DNA of 5,009 nt from an uncultured Lachnospiraceae bacterium. Its GTDB lineage: Bacteria > Bacillota > Clostridia > Lachnospirales > Lachnospiraceae. The DNA lies in the NCBI GenBank assembly GCA_934338765.1, contig CAKRHL010000178.1, positions 1-5,009 on the forward strand, read 5' to 3'. Within the stretch, counting starts at the first letter, position 1, and every line of letters begins with the position of its first letter. A program made the position numbers and the translations under genes. Below are positions 1 to 5,009 of this stretch, piece after piece. A model generated the notes under the pieces. The model was given only the letters and a program-made list of their open reading frames with translations. It was not told the origin of the DNA and did no database searches.

Positions 1-783
1 AATGCAGATATTCTGAATTATGAGGTGGATTCTGTTCTTTGTGATAGCAAATATGTGACTGCCATTGTAAATGTAGACATTAAGGATCAGGATAAATATC
101 TGCTGGTTATGGATCCGGATGAAATGACCTCTTCTGTTTCTGATCTGGGGATTGATGAAAACGCAGATATTTCCATTTCAGACTATTGTGAGAAAAAGGG
201 GTTAATCCCGGTTCGGCTGCATTTACAGGAAAAGGATGCGAAGGATGCGGAAATCGTTTCAAGGGATGTGAAACAGTTATCCGGCACGAAGGGAGTTATT
301 GAGGTCAATGCAAAACGCCGTTCCGGAAAACAGAAATTCCAGCTGACGCTCCAGCCGCTTCTGATGCTGAATAACAGCAGTGAAACCCATTATGATCCAA
401 CGATTAAAATTGATGTGAAGGATAACAGTACAGAAAAAAGTGCTTATTATGTGATGCAGGATCAGAAGGAGAACACAGTACATGGAACCAAAGTGACCTT
501 AAAGGAAGTAAAGCTGACTACGACAGAGGTAGCTTCTTATCTGTCTGCACGTTATGAAGAAAAGGGCGTGTCCGGGGACGCATCCGCAAGCTGGATGGAG
601 CTTTGCGATGAGGACGGAAAGCCGGTTTCCTTTAGCGGCATGGATGGCGGAAGATGTTATGAAGCAGGAAAAAATGAGTATGTTTCCGAGGGCTGTTATG
701 AAAGTATCGGCTTGCCGGAAAAGATTTATCTGTCCATCGGAGATTCCGGTGAGATTGTAGAGCTTACAAAACAGGAAAAATAA
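1..783 (+). CDS. Partial hypothetical protein, probable extracytoplasmic beta-rich domain (5' end outside window)
   Basis: The frame is open from base 1 and ends at TAA (781-783), giving 260 C-terminal residues. A GTG at 25 could be read as a start, but it has only weak Shine-Dalgarno sequence upstream and the frame continues left of it, so the real start is almost certainly outside the window. The visible part has no membrane segment. It is rich in short alternating hydrophobic/polar stretches typical of beta-sandwich domains. An N-terminal part (window residues about 9-150, beginning with VDSVLCDSKYV) is followed by a C-terminal unit (about 160-260) with TKVTLKEVKL and later GLPEKIYLSI. This arrangement recalls the outer portion of DUF4179/DUF5643 proteins, which in Firmicutes are often membrane-anchored anti-sigma-like partners of ECF sigma factors; I infer this from pattern only. 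It ends convergently with the two-component operon and need not be related to it. No terminator is evident on its own strand. Confidence 0.8.
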   Translation, partial: NADILNYEVDSVLCDSKYVTAIVNVDIKDQDKYLLVMDPDEMTSSVSDLGIDENADISISDYCEKKGLIPVRLHLQEKDAKDAEIVSRDVKQLSGTKGVIEVNAKRRSGKQKFQLTLQPLLMLNNSSETHYDPTIKIDVKDNSTEKSAYYVMQDQKENTVHGTKVTLKEVKLTTTEVASYLSARYEEKGVSGDASASWMELCDEDGKPVSFSGMDGGRCYEAGKNEYVSEGCYESIGLPEKIYLSIGDSGEIVELTKQEK

Positions 784-843
784 TTAACAAAATATATGAA
801 GAAAATGTCTGCATTAAAATATTTAAATCGCAGGCAGTAACAG

Positions 844-878
844 AAAAAGGAGGTTTTGCCATCAGGGTAAAACCTCCT
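844..878 (-). terminator. Rho-independent terminator of the kinase-regulator operon
   Basis: A 10-bp perfect stem (AGGAGGTTTT at 848-857 with AAAACCTCCT at 869-878) can be extended by GCC/GGT (858-860 with 866-868, one G-T wobble), leaving a five-base loop. Read on the minus strand, the stem is followed directly by TTTTT (844-848) and then CTG, the classic intrinsic-terminator layout. It lies about 40 bases past the response regulator stop. On the + strand the stem is followed by ACTCGATTATC with no T-run, so it should work poorly for the left-hand gene. Confidence 0.85.
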
Positions 879-915
879 ACTCGATTATCGGAAAATGCCT
901 GTAGCATATTTGGCA

Positions 916-1536
916 TCAGGCATGCTGATAATAAAATACGGCAAGCTGTGTCCGGTCTCTAAGCTCCAGCTTTTCCAGAATGCCGCTGAGATAATTACGG
1001 ACGGTTCCCTCGCTGAGAAAGAGCCGGGCGGAAATCTCTTTATTGCTGAGACCCTGCGCCACCAAAGTGATGATTTCATATTCCTTTTCTGTGATGCCGT
1101 GGGAGCTGTAGTCGAAGGAGGGCTCAGCCTTCATAAGTTCCGGCAGCTTTTCCATGATCTCGCTTCCATAAACATTCTGACCGGAGTAAACGGCGTTGAG
1201 TGCCGGGATGATGGTCTCGTAATCCTGTTTGATGATATAGCCTTTGGCACCAAGCTGCAGGGCTTTGGTGATGTATTCATCATCAATAAAGGTGGTAAGA
1301 AAAAGAACTCTGGCATCGGGAAATTCTGCAAGGATATCGGACAACGCATCGGTTCCGCTGCAGTGCTGCATCCGGATATCCATTAATACCACATCCGGGT
1401 GATACTGCCGGTATAAAGGAAGTGCATCATTTCCATCGTGGCCGATGGCGGCGACATGGATAGATCCATCGGTTTCCAGTATCATTTTTAAAGACATACA
1501 GACCAGCTGGTCGTCATCGATCAGAACTATATTCAT
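916..1536 (-). CDS. NarL/LuxR-family response regulator
   Basis: This cytoplasmic, DNA-binding half of a two-component system has 206 residues, the usual length for the NarL/FixJ family. The N-terminal receiver domain (about 2-118) shows the acidic cluster D7-D8-D9, the phosphoacceptor D53 in LMDIRM, the switch residue T81 in LFLTTF and the conserved K103 in GYIIK. The C-terminal LuxR-type helix-turn-helix (about 147-206) carries GLSNKEIS and the recognition helix around EGTVRNYLS, ending with RDRTQLAV. Start choice: an in-frame ATG at 1554 would add six residues but has no ribosome binding site, while the ATG at 1536 is preceded by AAAGGA at nine-base spacing and begins with the canonical MNIVLIDDD. 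It lies 74 bases downstream of the kinase stop on the same strand, so co-transcription is likely, and a terminator follows. It probably controls the divergent ABC exporter; this is inferred from context. Confidence 0.95.
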   Translation of the reverse strand: MNIVLIDDDQLVCMSLKMILETDGSIHVAAIGHDGNDALPLYRQYHPDVVLMDIRMQHCSGTDALSDILAEFPDARVLFLTTFIDDEYITKALQLGAKGYIIKQDYETIIPALNAVYSGQNVYGSEIMEKLPELMKAEPSFDYSSHGITEKEYEIITLVAQGLSNKEISARLFLSEGTVRNYLSGILEKLELRDRTQLAVFYYQHA

Positions 1537-1545
1537 AAGATAAAT

Positions 1546-1550
1546 TCCTT
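1546..1550 (-). promoter_or_regulatory. Ribosome binding site fixing the regulator start
   Basis: On the minus strand AAGGA (1550-1546) lies nine bases before the ATG at 1536 and overlaps the region just inside the alternative ATG at 1554. The alternative start has only CTAAAACTCCAAGC upstream, with no purine-rich site. This favours the 206-residue product. Confidence 0.75.
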
Positions 1551-1610
1551 TCATGCTTGGAGTTTTAGGGAAATATCGAAGCAGCGGAAGCTGTACGACA
1601 GAGTGCTTTA

Positions 1611-2687
1611 CTATTTTGGAATAGAGATAAAGATTCGAAATCCATGATCTCTGCTGATATGAAGGATCCCGTGGAGGGCATCCACACGATCCCGCATATT
1701 CTGAAGTCCCATTCCATCCAATGAAACCGACGCTGTCCCGGAGAAATCGTCTGGCGAAATACCATTGTCTTCGATCAATAATTGATAAAATGCAGGGTGT
1801 TCTTTGGCAGTGATGTGTACCTTTGTGGCGTTACTGTGTTTTATAATATTATTGAGTGCTTCTTGTGTGATGGCAAGAAAACAGTATTTAATATTTTTGG
1901 GAATATGCCGGGACAATTCGCACTGTAGAAGTATCGGACAAAAGGTAAACTGTTCCGTGAGGCTCTGAAGTGCCTGCTTTAGATCAACGGCCTCATCTCT
2001 CAGATCGTGGACGCTGTTGCGGATACTATCCATGGCGAGATTCAGTGTGTCTTTTAGAGCGGACAGATGAGGGGTGAGTGATTCATCCTTGCAGATGGCG
2101 AGTAAAGCTCCTGTCTGCAGAATAGAGCGGGACAGCATATGACCGACATTATCATGGATTTCTCTGGCAATGCGATTTCTTTCCCGGAGCGTTGCAATAT
2201 AAATCTGATCATTTTGATTTTCTAATATTTGGCGGTTTGCTTCCTGCAGAGTAAGCTCCCGCTCGACGCTGTCATCCCGGAGAATATGGATCTGCTCCGT
2301 TAAACCGGCACGCATCCTGTTGGTGTACGCCAGATAAAAGCTGATGGCTGTGAGCAGCAGGAAAAATGGGAGAGGCTCACCGGAAATACGTTGGCTGTAA
2401 AGGATCAGGGGTAAGAGATAAAGGGCACCGGGCATATACTGCTGGTGCAGAAACAGTACATAGCAATGCCATGGTAGGAATATTGCCATTTCCGGAAAAA
2501 AGAAACAGAAGATTAAAACGATAATCCCAAGATATGCCCGTTGTTTGTCGGAGGAACATAGCAGTTCAAAGCAATATATCGTGATCAGGAACAGAATGCC
2601 GGTAATGTGCATGGGATCCGTCCGGAATGTCGGGGAGGCCGGGATACACAGGATAAATAATAAAACAGAATCTATGTAAGTACACAT
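1611..2687 (-). CDS. Membrane sensor histidine kinase, HisKA_3 (NarL/DesK/LiaS-like) type
   Basis: This kinase is the partner of the downstream response regulator. From the ATG at 2687 it has 358 residues (numbering below). About the first 122 residues are very hydrophobic, with roughly five membrane segments (near 5-17, 26-43, 51-71, 76-98 and 106-122) and only short loops, so there is no large external sensor domain. A helical linker (about 128-161, rich in E, Q and R) leads to the dimerisation/phosphorylation box ERNRIAREIHDNVGH, with phosphoacceptor H178 and the D179-xxx-H183 pattern linked in this family to phosphatase activity. The ATPase domain shows the N box QEALNNIIKH (N279/N280), DNG at 307-309 and DGMGLQNMRDRV from 324. 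The first G box is degenerate (DNGISPDD), as in other DesK-like kinases. Kinases with compact membrane sensors next to ABC exporters commonly respond to envelope stress or membrane-active antibiotics; that role is inferred here. Confidence 0.93.
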   Translation of the reverse strand: MCTYIDSVLLFILCIPASPTFRTDPMHITGILFLITIYCFELLCSSDKQRAYLGIIVLIFCFFFPEMAIFLPWHCYVLFLHQQYMPGALYLLPLILYSQRISGEPLPFFLLLTAISFYLAYTNRMRAGLTEQIHILRDDSVERELTLQEANRQILENQNDQIYIATLRERNRIAREIHDNVGHMLSRSILQTGALLAICKDESLTPHLSALKDTLNLAMDSIRNSVHDLRDEAVDLKQALQSLTEQFTFCPILLQCELSRHIPKNIKYCFLAITQEALNNIIKHSNATKVHITAKEHPAFYQLLIEDNGISPDDFSGTASVSLDGMGLQNMRDRVDALHGILHISRDHGFRIFISIPK

Positions 2688-2696
2688 GGTAATCAT

Positions 2697-2701
2697 TCCT
2701 C
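2697..2701 (-). promoter_or_regulatory. Ribosome binding site fixing the kinase start
   Basis: GAGGA (2701-2697 on the minus strand) abuts the ATG at 2696 with zero spacing, which is unusable for that codon. It sits nine bases before the in-frame ATG at 2687, so the shorter 358-residue product is preferred over the 361-residue reading. Confidence 0.7.
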
Positions 2702-2732
2702 ATCTTTCTGGAATTAAAAATTTCTAAATTAA

Positions 2733-2797
2733 TAACTCAAATCTCCCGCCTCAAATATTATGGATATACTACATTGTCTGTGCGGAGGGCTGAGTTA
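2733..2797 (-). other. Foldable leader in the kinase mRNA (imperfect inverted repeat)
   Basis: On the minus strand TAACTCA (2797-2791) is complementary to TGAGTTA (2739-2733). Inside it, CTCCGC (2787-2782) pairs with GCGGGAG (2749-2743) if one G is bulged. The two helices are separated by a 3x3 internal loop and close a loop of about 32 bases. If the predicted minus promoter is right, this lies wholly in the untranslated leader and leaves the ribosome binding site at 2697-2701 free. No clean U-tract follows directly, so it is not an obvious terminator. I do not recognise it as a known riboswitch. It may be a regulatory hairpin, a stability element or chance. Confidence 0.35.
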
Positions 2798-2814
2798 GTT
2801 AACATGCTGTCTCT

Positions 2815-2843
2815 ATTATAAGGGATTTGTCCGGGGATATCCA
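2815..2843 (-). promoter_or_regulatory. Candidate promoter for the kinase-regulator operon
   Basis: On the minus strand a perfect -10 box TATAAT (2820-2815) lies 17 bases after a -35-like TGGATA (2843-2838; four of six matches to TTGACA). Transcription would start near 2808, giving a leader of about 120 bases before the kinase ATG. The TGACA palindrome lies just upstream of this -35 box, centred near -58, a suitable place for an activating response regulator. Autoregulation is therefore plausible but inferred. Confidence 0.6.
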
Positions 2844-2856
2844 TCATCATTTTAAT

Positions 2857-2875
2857 AATGTGACAAATGTCATAT
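2857..2875. promoter_or_regulatory. Candidate operator: TGACA-AA-TGTCA palindrome
   Basis: TGACA (2861-2865) and TGTCA (2868-2872) form a perfect 5-2-5 inverted repeat, with further AT/AT symmetry outside (2858-2859 with 2874-2875) interrupted by one mismatch. NarL-family regulators bind DNA as dimers, often at short inverted repeats. It is the best dyad in the region between the regulator operon and the exporter genes, lies upstream of the minus promoter and overlaps the -35 box of the candidate + promoter. I infer that the response regulator encoded at 916-1536 binds here. Confidence 0.5.
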
Positions 2876-2889
2876 GGTTTTTTTACAAT
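2860..2889 (+). promoter_or_regulatory. Candidate promoter for the ABC exporter genes
   Basis: GTGACA (2860-2865; five of six matches to TTGACA) and TACAAT (2884-2889; five of six to TATAAT) are separated by 18 bases, a good vegetative promoter. Transcription would begin near 2896, leaving about 135 untranslated bases. The -35 box is part of the palindrome, so a bound regulator would touch RNA polymerase directly or block it. A weaker alternative uses TATATC (2902-2907) as -10 with a T-run as a poor -35; the palindrome would then lie upstream in an activator-like position. Confidence 0.5.
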
Positions 2890-2919
2890 TTTCACTATCA
2901 TTATATCGGGGATTTCGGT

Positions 2920-2935
2920 ATCATAGGATTATGAT
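2920..2935. repeat. Second dyad, ATCATA-GGAT-TATGAT
   Basis: A perfect 6-4-6 inverted repeat lies about 25-40 bases downstream of the predicted exporter transcription start. It could be an additional regulator site or a weak RNA hairpin. In such AT-rich DNA a chance dyad is also possible. A further palindrome, TAAAATTTTA, occurs at 2948-2957. Confidence 0.3.
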
Positions 2936-3016
2936 TTATCGCAATTGTAAAATTTTATGTCTGAGAAATTTAAAGTGAAAATAATATGCCTGCGACCAAA
3001 GCTTGGCAGGGCGGAA

Positions 3017-3020
3017 AGGA
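3017..3020 (+). promoter_or_regulatory. Ribosome binding site fixing the ATPase start
   Basis: AGGA, within GGAAAGGA, lies 11 bases before the ATG at 3032. The earlier in-frame ATG at 2957 is preceded only by AATTGTAAAATTTT, with no Shine-Dalgarno match. Confidence 0.7.
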
Positions 3021-3031
3021 TATGTGATATT

Positions 3032-3967
3032 ATGGCGGTTGTTAAAATAGAGAATTTAGTAAAAAGATATGGTGATCTGGTAGCTGTGGATCATTTTAAT
3101 CTGGAGATTGAGGAGGGAGAGATTTTTGGCCTGCTGGGACCAAATGGCAGTGGTAAGTCAACAACGATCCACTGTCTGCTGTCTCTGCTTTCCTATGATA
3201 AAGGTGATATAGAGATCTTTGGAAAGGAAATGACTCCCACCAGCTACGATATTAAAAAGGATATTGGTATTATCATGCAGAATGTGGCAGTATTTCAGGA
3301 GCTGACGGTTTATGAAAATATTGACTATTTCTGTGGCTTATATGTACCGGAAAAGGGACAGAGGAAAAAGCTTGTCGAGGAGGCAATTGAATTTGCCGGT
3401 CTGTCCGAGTTTCGGAAGTTCTATCCGAAGAAGCTTTCCGGGGGACTTCTCCGCCGATTAAATATTGCATGTGGCATTGCCCACAAGCCGAAGCTGATCA
3501 TTCTGGATGAGCCCACGGTTGCGGTAGATCCTCAGAGCCGTAATAAGATTCTGGAGGGGATCCGGGAGCTGAACCGGCAGGGGGCCACGATCATTTACAC
3601 AACGCATTATATGGAAGAGGTTGAACAGATCTGCACCCGGATCGCCATTATGGATAAGGGAAGAAATCTGGCACTTGGCACGAAGGATGAGCTCAAGGCA
3701 ATGATCGATCTGGGAGAGACGATCCAGATGGAGGTGATGGAGCTGTCGGAGGAGGTCTCCGATGCGATCCGAACCCTTCCCCATGTGATCGGTGTCAGCT
3801 ATGATAAGGGACTTCTCAAGGTACGTTTTTCGAAAGGAAAGCACAACTTACTTCGTCTTCTGGATCTGTTGAAGGAAAAGGAGATAGCGTTTGGAAATGT
3901 TCATTCGGAGCTTCCGACGCTGAATGATGTCTTTCTGGAGATTACCGGCAAGGAACTCAGGGACTAA
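3032..3967 (+). CDS. ABC exporter ATP-binding protein (DrrA/LnrL-like)
   Basis: This is the cytoplasmic ATPase that powers an ABC-2 type exporter; 311 residues from the chosen ATG at 3032. The frame opens at 2957, but the extra 25 residues lack a ribosome binding site and precede the normal family N-terminus (MAVVKIENLVKRYGD). All nucleotide-binding motifs are intact: Walker A GPNGSGKST (36-44), Q-loop Q83, signature LSGGLLRR (135-142), Walker B KLIILDEP (154-161, catalytic E160), D-loop AVDPQSR and switch H192. The signature has LL where many relatives have a Q or MK pair, a modest variation. The C-terminal 80-90 residues form the accessory region usual in DrrA-like drug-export ATPases and end with PTLNDVFLEITGKEL. 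The permease gene begins 34 bases after the TAA, so the two are probably one transcript. The divergent two-component system suggests induction by an antimicrobial or other envelope stress; the substrate is unknown. Confidence 0.95.
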   Translation: MAVVKIENLVKRYGDLVAVDHFNLEIEEGEIFGLLGPNGSGKSTTIHCLLSLLSYDKGDIEIFGKEMTPTSYDIKKDIGIIMQNVAVFQELTVYENIDYFCGLYVPEKGQRKKLVEEAIEFAGLSEFRKFYPKKLSGGLLRRLNIACGIAHKPKLIILDEPTVAVDPQSRNKILEGIRELNRQGATIIYTTHYMEEVEQICTRIAIMDKGRNLALGTKDELKAMIDLGETIQMEVMELSEEVSDAIRTLPHVIGVSYDKGLLKVRFSKGKHNLLRLLDLLKEKEIAFGNVHSELPTLNDVFLEITGKELRD

Positions 3968-4001
3968 TGTCAAAAAATGTTGATGCGAAAAGGAGATTTT
4001 T

Positions 4002-5009
4002 ATGATACATATCAAATATCGAATGAAAACCATGCTGCGGCAGAAAACGATGATCTTCTGGTCGTTAGCATTTCCGTTGATCCTTGGAATGCTGTTTTAT
4101 TTTATGTTTGGCGGGATTGAAGATCTGGAACAGTTTCAGAAAGTGCCGGTGGGAGTATTGAAAGGGGATGCGCTTCCGGCGGAGTTTGTCACCATGCTGA
4201 AAGCGGTAAAAACGGAGGATGAGATTCCGTTATTTCAGGTAAAGACATATGATGATCTGACCGGGGCAGAAAAAGAACTGCAGTCTGAGAAGATATATGG
4301 AATCATTCAGGCAAAGGATGATCTGTCATTGACAGTGAAGTCATCGGATAATTACAGCAGTCTGATCAAGACCTTTCTGGATCAGTATCGTGAAAATACA
4401 GCATTGATCACTGATATGGCAAAGAAGCATCCGGATCAGGTGTCGGCTTTTGTCATGGATATGGCGGCAGGGACGCAGGCAAAGATCACGGAAATCCCGT
4501 TAAAGGGGACCGATAAGGATCCTTATGCCCAGTATTTTTATGCACTGATTGCGATGACTTGTCTGATCGGGACCATGGTGGGCATGCACAACGGAAATGA
4601 CATTCAGGCAGACCTTACCGCAGTGGGGGCAAGGAGAAATGTTGCACCGACACCGAAGCTGCGTCAGGTACTGTACGATTTTACGGCCACATATATTTTA
4701 TACTGCATTATCGTAGCTGTTGTGATAGCTGCTTGTGTATTTGTTTATGACCAGGATTTCGGACAGAATGCGGGACTTGTCCTTCTGGGAGGATGGATCG
4801 GCAGCTTTACGGCATTGGCGATCGGAGAGGTGATCGCTGTGTTTGTCAAAGGACCGGTTCAGAAAAAGGAAGGAATCTGTGTGGCAGTATTTATGATCAG
4901 TTCCTTTCTGGCAGGTCTTCAGTGGGGGGACATTACATTTATCATTGAAGAGAAATGTCCGGTGATCAACCGGATCAATCCGGGAACCCTGATCGTCAAT
5001 GGTTTCAAG
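4002..5009 (+). CDS. ABC-2 type exporter permease (3' end outside window)
   Basis: An ATG at 4002 preceded by AAAAGGAG at six-base spacing opens a frame with no stop up to the window edge, giving 336 residues. Family members of this kind are commonly about 370-400 residues, so probably only the last part is missing. Topology fits the ABC2_membrane_3 family: a basic N-terminus (MIHIKYRMKTMLRQK), one membrane helix (about 17-36), a long extracytoplasmic stretch (about 38-175), then hydrophobic segments near 177-195, 228-248, 257-282 and 291-308. The last visible residues, NRINPGTLIVNGF, resemble the NPxxxxxxxF region before the final helix in related permeases. It should form the membrane channel driven by the upstream ATPase. 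LnrLMN-like systems have two different permeases, so a second permease gene just beyond the window is likely. Confidence 0.92.
   Translation, partial: MIHIKYRMKTMLRQKTMIFWSLAFPLILGMLFYFMFGGIEDLEQFQKVPVGVLKGDALPAEFVTMLKAVKTEDEIPLFQVKTYDDLTGAEKELQSEKIYGIIQAKDDLSLTVKSSDNYSSLIKTFLDQYRENTALITDMAKKHPDQVSAFVMDMAAGTQAKITEIPLKGTDKDPYAQYFYALIAMTCLIGTMVGMHNGNDIQADLTAVGARRNVAPTPKLRQVLYDFTATYILYCIIVAVVIAACVFVYDQDFGQNAGLVLLGGWIGSFTALAIGEVIAVFVKGPVQKKEGICVAVFMISSFLAGLQWGDITFIIEEKCPVINRINPGTLIVNGFK

Noticed and set aside
25..27. GTG as the start of the left-hand gene
   Set aside because: The same frame is open to base 1, there is only weak Shine-Dalgarno sequence upstream, and starting there would give a protein without any secretion or anchor sequence, despite its extracytoplasmic appearance.
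307..317. Degenerate first G box of the kinase (DNGISPDD) taken as a sign of an inactive enzyme
   Set aside because: The coordinates given are residues 307-314 of the 358-residue kinase rather than bases. DesK-like kinases normally lack the second glycine here, and the H, N and second G boxes are all intact, so the kinase is expected to be active.
796..840. Tiny + strand frame of 14 codons (MKKMSALKYLNRRQ) after the left-hand gene
   Set aside because: No ribosome binding site precedes the ATG, it is very short, and nothing supports translation.
895..1386. 163-codon open frame on the + strand opposite the response regulator
   Set aside because: It is a shadow of a clear receiver/LuxR-type gene on the other strand, overlaps the regulator's conserved motifs, has no recognisable domain and no ribosome binding site at its ATG.
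2758..2805. 15-codon minus strand frame in the kinase leader, possible leader peptide
   Set aside because: Its ATG would lie only about three bases from the predicted transcript start, with no ribosome binding site and no run of regulatory codons. It would need leaderless translation, and the start site itself is only predicted.
2835..2842. GGATATCC perfect 8-bp palindrome as a regulator site
   Set aside because: It is short, overlaps the candidate -35 box of the kinase promoter, and its symmetry does not extend outward; chance is the simpler explanation.
3458..3844. 128-codon open frame on the minus strand within the ATPase gene
   Set aside because: It lies opposite the Walker B to C-terminal region of an intact ABC ATPase, and its translation has no family features. 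It is an antisense shadow.

Overview
The window looks like chromosomal DNA from a low-to-mid GC, Gram-positive anaerobe of the class Clostridia, most likely a Lachnospiraceae-type gut bacterium. This rests on protein style, strong AGGAG-type ribosome binding sites, AT-rich intergenic DNA and the kinds of gene families present. It is an inference; no marker gene is in view. I see no tRNA, rRNA, CRISPR array, insertion sequence or phage gene.

Layout. (1) Bases 1-783, + strand: the 3' part of a gene cut by the window edge. It encodes a beta-rich, probably extracytoplasmic protein that weakly resembles the outer part of DUF4179/DUF5643-type anti-sigma-like proteins. (2) Bases 784-915: a convergent spacer with a strong hairpin followed by a U-tract on the minus strand, the likely terminator of the next operon. 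(3) Bases 916-2687, minus strand: a two-component system with a NarL/LuxR-type response regulator (916-1536) and a DesK/LiaS-like HisKA_3 sensor kinase (1611-2687), the kinase gene being transcribed first. (4) Bases 2688-3031: an AT-rich divergent control region with candidate promoters in both directions, a TGACA-AA-TGTCA palindrome between or over them, a second dyad and a foldable leader for the kinase mRNA. (5) Bases 3032-3967, + strand: an ABC exporter ATPase. (6) From 4002 through the right edge, + strand: an ABC-2 type permease, still open at base 5009.

Parts 3-6 form one recognisable module: a membrane sensor kinase and a DNA-binding regulator back to back with an ABC-2 exporter. The gene content parallels the Bacillus subtilis LnrJK-LnrLMN (YfiJK-YfiLMN) system, in which the kinase senses a membrane-active antimicrobial and the regulator switches on the exporter. 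Here the two halves are divergent, so the short region between them probably controls both. The substrate cannot be read from the sequence. The better ribosome binding sites place the starts of three genes (regulator, kinase, ATPase) inside the longest possible reading frames. The module belongs to known families; the most informative unexplained material is the regulatory DNA at 2733-2935.
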